Source of the DNA: Bacteroidales bacterium
GTDB lineage: Bacteria; Bacteroidota; Bacteroidia; Bacteroidales; GCA-2748055
NCBI GenBank assembly: GCA_024763595.1
Contig: JANTFK010000232.1
Span: 1 to 6,058 of the forward strand
DNA length: 6,058 bases
Reading direction: 5' to 3'
Below are positions 1-6,058 of the stretch, one piece after another. Position 1 is the stretch's first letter. Each line of letters starts with the position of its first letter. Made by a program: the position numbers and the translations under genes. Below the pieces are notes generated by a model that saw nothing but the letters and a program-made list of their open reading frames with translations, ran no database searches and was not told where the DNA came from.

Positions 1-915
1 AATGGGTGAAAAATCATTCATCCATTTCCGGTTCCTGATATTGATGATCCCCTCCGCAGTGAACAGCATCCCGTTCCTGCCGTTACGGGTGGGCATCACA
101 CAATCGAACATATCCACCCCGAGCGCAATGGCTTCCAGGATATTCACCGGGGTACCCACTCCCATCAGGTAACGGGGCCTGTCCTGCGGCAACACGCCGT
201 TTACCACCTCCAGCATGGCATACATCTCTTCAGCCGGTTCACCCACCGAGAGGCCACCAATGGCATTACCCATGGCATCTTTTTCTGCAATATACTCAGC
301 AGACATCTTTCTCAGATCTTTGTATACACTGCCCTGTACTATGGGGAAAAAAGCCTGTTCGTGACCGTATAACGGACCGGTCGATCCGAATTGTATGAAA
401 CCCCTGTCCAGCCACCGGTGTGTCAGGTCCAGCGATTTTTTTGCATATGTATACTCACAGGGCCAGGGGGTACACTCATCAAATGCCATCATGATATCTG
501 CCCCGATAACGCGCTGAATATCCACAATGTTCTCCGGTGTAAAGAGGTGCTTGGACCCGTCTATATGTGAGCTGAACCACGCTCCCTCAGGTTTCAGTTT
601 CCGGTTGGCAGCCAGCGAAAAGACCTGGTACCCGCCGCTGTCGGTCAGTATGGACCTGTTCCAGTTCATGAACCGGTGGAGTCCGTCTGTCCCGCTGAGG
701 GTTTCCATGCCGGGTCTGAGGTACAGATGATATGTGTTCCCCAGAATGATGGGTGCATCAATATCACCGGCAAGTTCCGATTGATCTATTCCCTTGACGC
801 TCCCTGCTGTCCCCACCGGCATAAATACCGGGGTCGGTATCTCTGAGTGATCCGTTTTCAGGATCCCTGCCCGTGCACTGCTTGATTTATCCTGGTATAA
901 TACTTTAAACTCCAT
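1..915 (-). CDS. tgt: Queuine tRNA-ribosyltransferase (tRNA-guanine transglycosylase), 3' end cut off
   Basis: Tgt swaps guanine 34 in the anticodon of GUN-decoding tRNAs (Asp, Asn, His, Tyr) for the queuosine precursor preQ1; it is a cytosolic TIM-barrel enzyme. The minus-strand frame is open from an ATG at 915 to the left edge: 305 codons of a usual 370-380. Visible family motifs, in order, are FMPVGTAGSVKG (about residues 31-42), ILGNTYHLYLRPG (57-69), TDSGGYQVFSL (91-101, holding the general acid/base Asp92), FDECTPWP (145-152), VQGSVY (193-198), GGLSVGEP (220-227), YLMGVGTP (249-256) and DMFDCVMPTRNGRNG (268-282), with the nucleophile Asp271. The C-terminal Cys/His zinc site lies beyond the edge. 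The start is supported by AGGA five bases upstream and by alignment of the N-terminus with known Tgt proteins. The gene is divergent from the glycosyltransferase at 1000. Identity is near certain from the motifs; the intactness of the 3' end cannot be judged. Confidence 0.97.
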   Translation of the reverse strand, partial: MEFKVLYQDKSSSARAGILKTDHSEIPTPVFMPVGTAGSVKGIDQSELAGDIDAPIILGNTYHLYLRPGMETLSGTDGLHRFMNWNRSILTDSGGYQVFSLAANRKLKPEGAWFSSHIDGSKHLFTPENIVDIQRVIGADIMMAFDECTPWPCEYTYAKKSLDLTHRWLDRGFIQFGSTGPLYGHEQAFFPIVQGSVYKDLRKMSAEYIAEKDAMGNAIGGLSVGEPAEEMYAMLEVVNGVLPQDRPRYLMGVGTPVNILEAIALGVDMFDCVMPTRNGRNGMLFTAEGIINIRNRKWMNDFSPI

Positions 916-933
916 GAGTTTCCTGAGATCAGC

Positions 934-941
934 CAAAGATA
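934..941 (-). promoter_or_regulatory. Probable tgt promoter, Bacteroidota -7 element
   Basis: Read on the minus strand this is TATCTTTG, an exact match to the TAnnTTTG -7 motif of the Bacteroidota primary sigma factor. Its last G is 18 bases before the tgt ATG, so the predicted leader is only about 12-15 bases and includes the AGGA ribosome-binding site at 921-924. No TTTG is seen at the usual -33 spacing. The call rests on the motif and its position. Confidence 0.5.
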
Positions 942-949
942 AACAATTG

Positions 950-980
950 TTGAAAACCTGCTTTTTCTTTTAAGCCTTTG
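950..980 (+). promoter_or_regulatory. Weak candidate promoter for the glycosyltransferase-sigma-rsmG cluster
   Basis: TTG at 950-952 could be a -33 element. It is followed after 20 bases by a degenerate -7 octamer ending in TTTG (973-980), whose G lies 20 bases before the ATG at 1000. The TA half of the -7 box does not match in register (TA occurs two bases too far upstream). The spacing fits the other promoters in the window, but the sequence is poor, so this is only a candidate. Confidence 0.3.
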
Positions 981-999
981 CCGCTTAATTTAGCGTGTC

Positions 1000-2142
1000 A
1001 TGGAAATAAGGCAAATAATCTCTGATACCGGCGTAACGGAATGGATTCTTCTGGGGTTGTTTCTGATTGCTTTCATCATCCAGTTGAGCTACCAGCTCAA
1101 CGTCTATATCAGGTTTCCCCTTTACAAGCCGGAAAAGAAACGAAAAACCAGGAAAGCCATTTCGGTCATTATCTGTGCAAAGAATGAAGAGCAAAATCTG
1201 AAGCAAACCCTTCCCCTGATCCTGGAGCAGGATTATCCGGAATTCGAGGTAGTGGTGGTGAATGACAGCTCCACTGACAACACAGAACAATTACTGTCCG
1301 AACTGTCGGTCAACCACAAACATCTGCGGTACACCTCTATTCCGCTCAATGAAAAATTTACCCATGGAAAAAAGCTGGCGGTAACCATCGGTTTGAAGTC
1401 GGCCCGGCACGACCATGTATTGCTTACTGATGCAGACTGCTACCCGGCCAGTGACCAATGGCTTCAAAAGATGGCCTCCAATCTGATAAAACAGAAAAAA
1501 ATCGTTCTGGGATATGGCAAATATGAAAAGCGAAAGGGATTACTGAACCTGCTGATCAGGTATGAAACGGCTGTTACTGCCATCCAGTATTTTTCTTATG
1601 CCATCAAAGGAAGACCCTATATGGGAGTGGGACGCAACCTTGCCTATGAAAAAGCGCTCTTTTTCAGTAACAGGGGATTTGCCAGTCATTATCACATCCC
1701 GTCGGGCGATGATGATCTCTTTATCAATGAAACAGCTACCGGTCAGAACACAACGGTGGAGTTCAGTTCTGAAAGCCATACGCTTTCCATTCCCGCTGTT
1801 ACGTGGAGTGGCTGGATCAAGCAAAAGAAAAGACATCTTTCGGCAGGGAACCATTACAATCCCGGGTCAAAAATCAGGCTGGCCATGGATTGGATCAGCC
1901 GTCTGGTTTTCTATATTACACTGCTATGGCTGGTAATAATTTCTCCCTGGAAATGGATAGTTATTGCTTTATTCGGTGTAGTACTATTGACACGAATGGT
2001 TGTTCTCAAAACGGGTTTTCACCGCTTGGAAGAAAAGTATTTATTACTACCTTCGCTGCTGTTTGATCCGCTCCTGCCTTTGACCCTGGGAATTGTCTGG
2101 ATAAGTACACTTTTTGAAACTAAGTATCAACCATGGAGTTAA
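1000..2142 (+). CDS. Membrane-anchored family 2 glycosyltransferase
   Basis: A processive-type GT2 enzyme that should move a sugar from a nucleotide-sugar donor on the cytosolic face of the inner membrane, probably for an envelope or extracellular glycan; the substrate cannot be read from sequence. It has 380 residues: an N-terminal membrane helix (about 15-37), then a GT-A domain with SVIICAKNEEQNL (55-67), VVVNDSSTDNT (85-95) and the metal/donor-binding DxD motif TDADC (Asp144, Asp146). GDDDLF (236-241) sits where the catalytic acid is expected. QKKRH (275-279) matches the QxxRW acceptor motif except for His in place of Trp. Two or three C-terminal helices follow (about 298-315, 318-336, 347-370). 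No clear ribosome-binding site precedes the ATG, which is common in this phylum. The last 10 bases overlap the sigma-factor gene, suggesting one transcript and coupled translation. Family assignment is firm; the specific role is unknown. Confidence 0.9.
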   Translation: MEIRQIISDTGVTEWILLGLFLIAFIIQLSYQLNVYIRFPLYKPEKKRKTRKAISVIICAKNEEQNLKQTLPLILEQDYPEFEVVVVNDSSTDNTEQLLSELSVNHKHLRYTSIPLNEKFTHGKKLAVTIGLKSARHDHVLLTDADCYPASDQWLQKMASNLIKQKKIVLGYGKYEKRKGLLNLLIRYETAVTAIQYFSYAIKGRPYMGVGRNLAYEKALFFSNRGFASHYHIPSGDDDLFINETATGQNTTVEFSSESHTLSIPAVTWSGWIKQKKRHLSAGNHYNPGSKIRLAMDWISRLVFYITLLWLVIISPWKWIVIALFGVVLLTRMVVLKTGFHRLEEKYLLLPSLLFDPLLPLTLGIVWISTLFETKYQPWS

Positions 2143-2738
2143 ATGTCAATCTTTCTTTAAAAGCCAAGCAGGATATCGACCTGGTCGAACGGGCAAGGAA
2201 AGGGGACCAACTGGCCTATGGTGAACTGATGGGCCGGTACCGGGATGCCATCTATTTTATGTTGTTAAAAATGGTTAATAGTCCGGTGGATGCCGAAGAC
2301 CTGACCATTGAAGCCTTCGGAAAAGCATTCAAGAACATCGAGCAGTATACTCCCAATTTTGCTTTTTCCACCTGGCTTTTCAAGATTGCCACCAACAACT
2401 GTATCGATTTTATCAGGAAGAAACGTGCCAGCCATGTTTCCCTGGACCAGACTGTTGATGGAGAAGAATCATTGGCTCCTTCCTCCCTGATTCAGTCAGA
2501 CTCGCTTGATCCTGAATCTTACATGATCAATAAACAAAAGATCAAGCATATGCGGAAAATCGTTTCCCGGCTGAAGCCCCGCTACAGGCAACTGGTGGAA
2601 CTGCGCTATTTCAATGAGTATTCCTATGAGGAGATTGCCGATGAGCTGGATATTCCAATCGGCACCGTAAAAGCGCAGCTTTTCAGGGCACGCGAATTGT
2701 TGCTCAATATCCTCAAACGATCCAGGGAGAAACCGTAA
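2133..2738 (+). CDS. Sigma-70 family RNA polymerase sigma factor (ECF type)
   Basis: A 201-residue sigma factor with only regions 2 and 4, as in the ECF group. Region 2 covers about residues 16-98: DAEDLTIEAFGKAFK (53-67) corresponds to the core-binding/-10 helix, and FSTWLFKIATNNCIDFIRKKR (78-98) ends it with the basic -10-recognition segment. An acidic, serine-rich linker of about 45 residues follows. Region 4 (about 140-195) has the helix-turn-helix YSYEEIADELDIPIGTVKAQLFRARELL (163-190), which reads the -35 element. The ATG at 2133 lies inside the end of the preceding glycosyltransferase gene (10-base overlap), so expression is probably coupled to it; rsmG follows after 21 bases. There is no anti-sigma gene beside it and no C-terminal sensory domain. 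The sequence resembles the widespread single-copy sigma factor of Bacteroidales to which the oxidative-stress factor EcfO belongs, but that link is from memory and unproven, so no symbol is given. Confidence 0.93.
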   Translation: MELNVNLSLKAKQDIDLVERARKGDQLAYGELMGRYRDAIYFMLLKMVNSPVDAEDLTIEAFGKAFKNIEQYTPNFAFSTWLFKIATNNCIDFIRKKRASHVSLDQTVDGEESLAPSSLIQSDSLDPESYMINKQKIKHMRKIVSRLKPRYRQLVELRYFNEYSYEEIADELDIPIGTVKAQLFRARELLLNILKRSREKP

Positions 2739-2759
2739 ACACCGGTCCGCCTCTTCCCC

Positions 2760-3380
2760 ATGGACCTGATTCTGAAATATTTTCCTGATCTTTCAACCCG
2801 GCAGTCAGCCCGGTTTGAAAAACTGCTTCAGATCATCCCGGTTCTGAATGAAAAGGTGAACATCATCTCCAGAAAAGATGTGGATTTGCTGGAGGAAAGA
2901 CATGTACTTCATTCTCTGGCTATTGCGAAGAAATTCAGTTTTGATAGCCTGACCCGTGTTATTGATGTGGGAACCGGCGGGGGATTTCCCGGTATCCCCC
3001 TGGCCATTCTCTATCCCGGAACCCGGTTTACGCTGGTGGATTCCATTGGGAAAAAGATAGAACTGGTCCGCCGCATTTCAGAAGCACTGCAACTGGAGAA
3101 TGTCACACCCGTCAGGGAGCGCGTTGAGAACCTGGATCAAAAAGCCGATTTTATCGTTTCCCGGGCCGTAACCGCATTCCCCCGGCTCTACAGGTGGAGC
3201 GGGAAACTGATCCGGCCAGGTCATCGTAATCCCATGCCCAACGGACTGATCTCCCTGAAGGGTGGTGACCTGGGCGAAGAGTTGAAACCCTTTGGGAGCC
3301 GTGTGGAGCAGTTTCCCGTCTCCACATGGTTTGATGAACCTTTTTTTTATGCAAAAAAAATTGTTTATCTAAAAAAATAA
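2760..3380 (+). CDS. rsmG: 16S rRNA (guanine(527)-N7)-methyltransferase
   Basis: RsmG (GidB) methylates N7 of G527 in the 530 loop of 16S rRNA using S-adenosylmethionine; in many bacteria its loss gives low-level streptomycin resistance. The protein has 206 residues, the normal family length. Visible motifs are KVNIISRKD (32-40), RHVLHSL (47-53), the SAM-binding loop VIDVGTGGGFPGIPLAI (67-83), the acidic end of the second strand LVDS (92-95) followed by KK (98-99), SRAV (134-137), and LISLKGGDLGEEL in the C-terminal part. The ATG at 2760 puts the N-terminus in register with the family. It lies 21 bases after the sigma-factor gene and is probably read on the same transcript. Its last 14 codons run through T8, A8 and A7 tracts that also form the promoter region of rpmH, 31 bases downstream. 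Identity is secure. Confidence 0.97.
   Translation: MDLILKYFPDLSTRQSARFEKLLQIIPVLNEKVNIISRKDVDLLEERHVLHSLAIAKKFSFDSLTRVIDVGTGGGFPGIPLAILYPGTRFTLVDSIGKKIELVRRISEALQLENVTPVRERVENLDQKADFIVSRAVTAFPRLYRWSGKLIRPGHRNPMPNGLISLKGGDLGEELKPFGSRVEQFPVSTWFDEPFFYAKKIVYLKK
3341..3360 (+). repeat. T8-ATGC-A8 inverted repeat in the 3' end of rsmG
   Basis: Eight T (3341-3348), the loop ATGC, then eight A (3353-3360) form a perfect 8-pair inverted repeat inside the rsmG reading frame, where it codes for FFYAKK. A further A7 run lies at 3371-3377. Such mononucleotide runs are slippage-prone, and the A runs abut or overlap the rpmH promoter. It is all A-T pairs, so it is unlikely to be a transcription terminator. 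Confidence 0.7.
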
Positions 3381-3389
3381 CTAATTTTG
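3360..3389 (+). promoter_or_regulatory. rpmH promoter, Bacteroidota type
   Basis: TAATTTTG at 3382-3389 is an exact TAnnTTTG -7 element, 22 bases before the rpmH ATG. ATTG at 3360-3363, 18 bases upstream of it, is a near match to the -33 TTTG element. A-rich DNA at 3353-3360 and in the spacer could help polymerase binding like an UP element (inference). The promoter overlaps the last codons of rsmG, so L34 can be made independently of the upstream cluster. The predicted leader is about 15-18 bases. Confidence 0.65.
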
Positions 3390-3411
3390 CAGCCTCAAAA
3401 CAATCATTCTT

Positions 3412-3570
3412 ATGAAGCGTACATTTCAGCCATCCAACAGGAAAAGAAAGAACAAGCATGGATTCAGGGAACGGATGTCATCTGCAAGCGGGCGCAGCAT
3501 TATTTCTGGCAGAAGGAAAAAGGGGCGCAAGAAGCTGACCGTTTCCGATGAGCCCAGGCACAAAGCCTGA
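3412..3570 (+). CDS. rpmH: 50S ribosomal protein L34
   Basis: L34 is a small, very basic structural protein of the large ribosomal subunit. The 52-codon frame begins MKRTFQPSNRKRKNKHGF, the near-universal L34 signature, continues through FRERMSSASGR to the repeated SGRRKKGRKKLTVSD, and is packed with Arg and Lys. The C-terminal extension DEPRHKA after the usual LTVS end is a few residues long, as is common in Bacteroidota. It has its own promoter 22 bases upstream and an intrinsic terminator starting 26 bases after the stop, so it is probably expressed mainly as a single gene, with some read-through from rsmG. Identity is essentially certain despite the short length. Confidence 0.97.
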   Translation: MKRTFQPSNRKRKNKHGFRERMSSASGRSIISGRRKKGRKKLTVSDEPRHKA

Positions 3571-3595
3571 CATACGTGTAGCTATATAATACCTG

Positions 3596-3628
3596 AATAA
3601 CTGACCCTGACCGGTTGGTTATTTTTTT
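3596..3628 (+). terminator. Intrinsic terminator after rpmH
   Basis: An 11-pair stem joins AATAACTGACC (3596-3606) to GGTTGGTTATT (3613-3623), with two G-T pairs and the six-base loop CTGACC. It runs directly into seven T (3622-3628). This is a classic Rho-independent terminator layout, and it separates rpmH from the next gene on the same strand. Confidence 0.82.
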
Positions 3629-3687
3629 GTCCTAACATTTTATCCGGTTAATTCGCAGCTTTCAGATGCTCATTTCATGATTATTTG

Positions 3688-3695
3688 TATTTTCG
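3688..3695 (+). promoter_or_regulatory. Candidate -7 element for the large GT-C gene
   Basis: TATTTTCG differs from TAnnTTTG at one base (C for T). Its last G is 21 bases before the ATG at 3717, close to the spacing at tgt and rpmH. No -33 TTTG is seen at the normal distance. A promoter is needed here because a strong terminator precedes it and no other gene intervenes, but the exact site is uncertain. Confidence 0.4.
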
Positions 3696-3716
3696 CGAGA
3701 CCTCATCCAGGCAGGC

Positions 3717-6058
3717 ATGGTGAAAGCAAATTCCGGCAAGAAAAAGAAACCCAGAGAGCAACGCTCCTCAGGCGCCGGTTATGTGCTCAATTTCATCTTT
3801 TCCCTGGAGGGCGGTGAACCGGTTTCACTGGAAAACCTGGAGAAATTTGCCGGTAAACTCAACCAGGAGCATCGCTCCAGAGCAAAAATAACTGCTATAG
3901 ATACCGGCCCGGTTCCCGAACAACAAGAACATCCGCTGATCAGCTTTCTGGATCCGGGTACCCTAAACCGGAGCGAACCTGCGAAGATAACGGATCAGGA
4001 ATATGCAGTGATCCTGGATCCGCATGTACTGAAGGGCCAGTTGAATCCCAATGAGTTTTTCAGGCTGCAATTACCCCAGGATGGTCCTTCCATGGTTTTT
4101 TTTAAAGTTCTCTTCAAAGGTAAAAAGGAGGAGCAGGAATCAGGTGTGATCGTGCCTGCAGCACTATTTCGCTATTTACTGATCATCAATGGATACAACC
4201 ATTTACCCGATCCCGGATCTGTCAGGATGGTTGCAAAAAAACTGGGGTTCGAACAGCGGGAGGTGACCCTGCACCAGGAGGTCCCCGCCACAGAAGAAGC
4301 CAAAAAAAGTACCCGCCTGCTGAAGAAGATAAAACTGGATCTGGCATGGAACACAACGTTGCCCCTGAAAGAGGCCAGGGATCCCAACATAAAAACACTC
4401 TTCTTCACAAAGGAGCATCCCCTGTTCCGGCTTGCCTTTCTGATTACAGCGGTAGCCATTTTTATTCTCCTGCCGATCCTGAGCCAGGATGCAGGGCTTT
4501 CGGGGGATGATGAAAAGCACTACCAGCACGCCATCAAGGTCCACCGGTACTTTACGGAAGATGATCCTTCAGCCCTGAATGATCCCAAATATAAACTAAA
4601 CTTCTACGGTCAATCCTTTGACTATTTTACCTACCTGGTTATCAAGCTCTTTAACCTGGAAGATCATCCTTATGAAGCAAGGCATGCCATGGTTGCCATA
4701 ACCGGAGCGGCTGCCATCCTGGTAACCGGTTTACTGGTCAAGATCTTTGCGGGATATGCCGGCGGATGGCTGGCCCTTCTGCTGATGTTCCTCTCCCCCA
4801 GGTTTCTGGGCCATGCTTATAACAACTCCATGGATGTGCCTTTTGCCCTGGGCAACATATTTTTCCTCTACCACCTCATCCTGTTCCTGAGAAAACTGCC
4901 GCGGATCAGTGGCCGTTCAGCTGTATGGATCGCAATCGGGATCGGGTGGAGCAACGGGATCAGGATAGGCGGGCTCCTGCTGATCCCTTACCTGTTTATG
5001 TTTTCCGGGCTCTATTTACTTTTCCGCAAATGGCCCTGGAAAAAATTCTCAGCAGCATGGTGGCGGTTTGCCATGAAAGGTTTGTTTACACTGGTTGCCA
5101 TCTCAGTGGCGGGTTACCTGCTCAGTTTGCTCACATGGCCCTATGCCCTGCAGGATATCATCAACCATCCCATCCAGGCTTTCAAAGTGATGACCAATAT
5201 TCAGGTCTCTATCCGGGTCCTCTATGACGGGTTGATTTACTGGTCGGACCGCCTTCCCTGGCACTACATACCACAAAACATCCTGATCAGTGTACCGGTG
5301 GTCATCCTGCTGGGTTGGTTATCCTCCCTGTATGCGTGGTACATGGACCGGAAAACGCACCAGGGATACTGGTATTTTATGCTCTGGTTCACCGTTCTTT
5401 TTCCTGTACTTTTTATCATTTACCGGAAATCCAATGTATATGGAGGATGGCGGCACATGATGTTCATCTATCCATCGATGCTGGCACTGGCAGCAATGTC
5501 CATTACAAGGCTGGCAAAGATGAGTAAAAAAGGATGGGTACCCTATACGATCATGCTGCTGGTAGCAGCGGGCCTGTTCCATCCACTCAGGCATATTATC
5601 CACAATCATCCCAATACCTATATCTATTTTAACGAATGGTCCGGGGGGATTAATCACACCTATGGCACCTTCGAAACCGATTATTATGCCAACAGTCTCA
5701 GGCCGGCAACCGACTATTTCAAGGAGAAGATCCTGCCTGAAATCAGATCACGGACAGACGGGCCTGTGAAGGTGGTCAGCAACGCAGGCACCGGTTATTA
5801 TTTCAGGAACTATGCCGGCCAGGTGGAACCACGTTATACCCGTTATTACAGCCGGGGAAACATGGATTGGGATTATGCGATACTCTATTGCAATTACATA
5901 CATCCCTATCAGTTAAATCATGGTCTCTGGCCCCCCCGGAACACCATTCATGAAGTTAAGGTGGACGATGTGGTGGTGGCAGCCATTGTGGAGCGGAAAA
6001 ACAGGGATGATTATCTGGGAGCTCACCTGATGAATGAATGCATCAGGAAACAGGATGT
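3717..6058 (+). CDS. GT-C type membrane glycosyltransferase (GT39/ArnT-like) with an unrecognised N-terminal domain, 3' end cut off
   Basis: A single open frame of 780 codons runs off the right edge. Residues 1-235 are soluble: a basic start (KKKKPREQR, 8-16), then a mixed-composition region with YAVILDP (96-102) and GVIVPAALFRYLLIINGY (143-160); I recognise no family here. From residue 236 it is polytopic, with helices at about 236-256, 325-345, 350-362, 376-392, 403-436 (two), 455-476, 522-541, 553-569, 582-598 and 609-625. After the first helix comes LSGDDEKHYQHA (261-272), whose Asp/Glu cluster sits where GT-C enzymes of the PMT/ArnT type carry the catalytic acid in the first periplasmic loop. 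SPRFLGHAYNNSMDVPFALG (360-379) and NGIRIGGLLLIPY (413-425) resemble Bacteroidota GT39-like proteins. A mainly soluble, Tyr-rich C-terminal region (about 626-780) is probably periplasmic. Such enzymes usually take a sugar from a polyprenyl-phosphate donor. The ATG at 3717 is the first in frame; the only later one before the first helix is Met171 or earlier, so the soluble part is truly fused. Acceptor and sugar are unknown. Confidence 0.8.
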   Translation, partial: MVKANSGKKKKPREQRSSGAGYVLNFIFSLEGGEPVSLENLEKFAGKLNQEHRSRAKITAIDTGPVPEQQEHPLISFLDPGTLNRSEPAKITDQEYAVILDPHVLKGQLNPNEFFRLQLPQDGPSMVFFKVLFKGKKEEQESGVIVPAALFRYLLIINGYNHLPDPGSVRMVAKKLGFEQREVTLHQEVPATEEAKKSTRLLKKIKLDLAWNTTLPLKEARDPNIKTLFFTKEHPLFRLAFLITAVAIFILLPILSQDAGLSGDDEKHYQHAIKVHRYFTEDDPSALNDPKYKLNFYGQSFDYFTYLVIKLFNLEDHPYEARHAMVAITGAAAILVTGLLVKIFAGYAGGWLALLLMFLSPRFLGHAYNNSMDVPFALGNIFFLYHLILFLRKLPRISGRSAVWIAIGIGWSNGIRIGGLLLIPYLFMFSGLYLLFRKWPWKKFSAAWWRFAMKGLFTLVAISVAGYLLSLLTWPYALQDIINHPIQAFKVMTNIQVSIRVLYDGLIYWSDRLPWHYIPQNILISVPVVILLGWLSSLYAWYMDRKTHQGYWYFMLWFTVLFPVLFIIYRKSNVYGGWRHMMFIYPSMLALAAMSITRLAKMSKKGWVPYTIMLLVAAGLFHPLRHIIHNHPNTYIYFNEWSGGINHTYGTFETDYYANSLRPATDYFKEKILPEIRSRTDGPVKVVSNAGTGYYFRNYAGQVEPRYTRYYSRGNMDWDYAILYCNYIHPYQLNHGLWPPRNTIHEVKVDDVVVAAIVERKNRDDYLGAHLMNECIRKQD

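Noticed and set aside
527..730. Open frame of 67 codons on the plus strand
   Set aside because: It lies wholly antisense to tgt, whose motifs are unambiguous, and its translation resembles no protein I know.
3948..4022. CTGGATCCG occurring twice, 66 bases apart
   Set aside because: Both copies encode Leu-Asp-Pro in frame within the same protein, and the flanking bases differ. Nine bases is too short to call a functional repeat.
3717..4421. Possibility that the N-terminal part of the GT-C frame is a separate gene joined by sequencing error
   Set aside because: The frame is continuous, with the same codon character on both sides, no alternative start lies close to the first membrane helix, and no stop or ribosome-binding site marks a junction. 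It cannot be fully excluded without reads.
4172..4544. Two overlapping minus-strand open frames of about 95-113 codons
   Set aside because: They are antisense to the continuous 780-codon GT-C frame, which accounts for this DNA; no start signals or family motifs are seen in them.
5596..5604. TTATCCACA, a perfect consensus DnaA box
   Set aside because: It is a single copy inside the GT-C coding sequence, with no second perfect box, AT-rich unwinding region or dnaA nearby. One chance match in about 6 kb is not surprising, so no origin is called.
4925..5657. Several out-of-frame or antisense open frames of 70-112 codons
   Set aside because: They are shadows of the membrane-protein frame, which stays open through the whole stretch and shows coherent helices and GT-C motifs.

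Overview
The window looks like Bacteroidota chromosome, probably Bacteroidales or a near relative. The evidence is an L34 protein with the family-typical sequence, exact or near matches to the Bacteroidota -7 promoter motif TAnnTTTG roughly 20 bases before several start codons, weak or absent Shine-Dalgarno sequences, and a sigma factor and glycosyltransferases of the kind found in that phylum. Base composition appears roughly balanced by eye. There are no mobile elements, tRNA or rRNA genes, or CRISPR repeats. The organism assignment is inference; no database search was possible.

Left end (1-915, minus strand): the first 305 codons of tgt, the queuosine-pathway tRNA-guanine transglycosylase, cut by the window edge. 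An 84-base divergent intergenic region follows, with a promoter for tgt and a weaker candidate for the rightward genes.

Middle (1000-3380, plus strand): a compact three-gene cluster of a membrane-anchored family-2 glycosyltransferase, a sigma-70/ECF-type sigma factor whose start overlaps the glycosyltransferase stop by 10 bases, and rsmG, the 16S rRNA m7G527 methyltransferase, 21 bases further on. The end of rsmG is full of A and T runs that run into a good promoter for rpmH (ribosomal protein L34, 3412-3570). rpmH is only 52 codons long and ends in a clear intrinsic terminator (3596-3628).

Right end (3717 to beyond 6058, plus strand): one long open frame of at least 780 codons. It joins a soluble N-terminal region of about 235 residues that I do not recognise to a polytopic GT-C-type (GT39/ArnT-like) glycosyltransferase. 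This is the least ordinary object in the window. The rest is mostly housekeeping translation genes (tgt, rsmG, rpmH) interleaved with envelope glycosylation genes and a regulator. I see no convincing defence system, island or other wholly new system; the best leads are the N-terminal domain of the GT-C protein and the arrangement of the sigma factor and rsmG 3' end.
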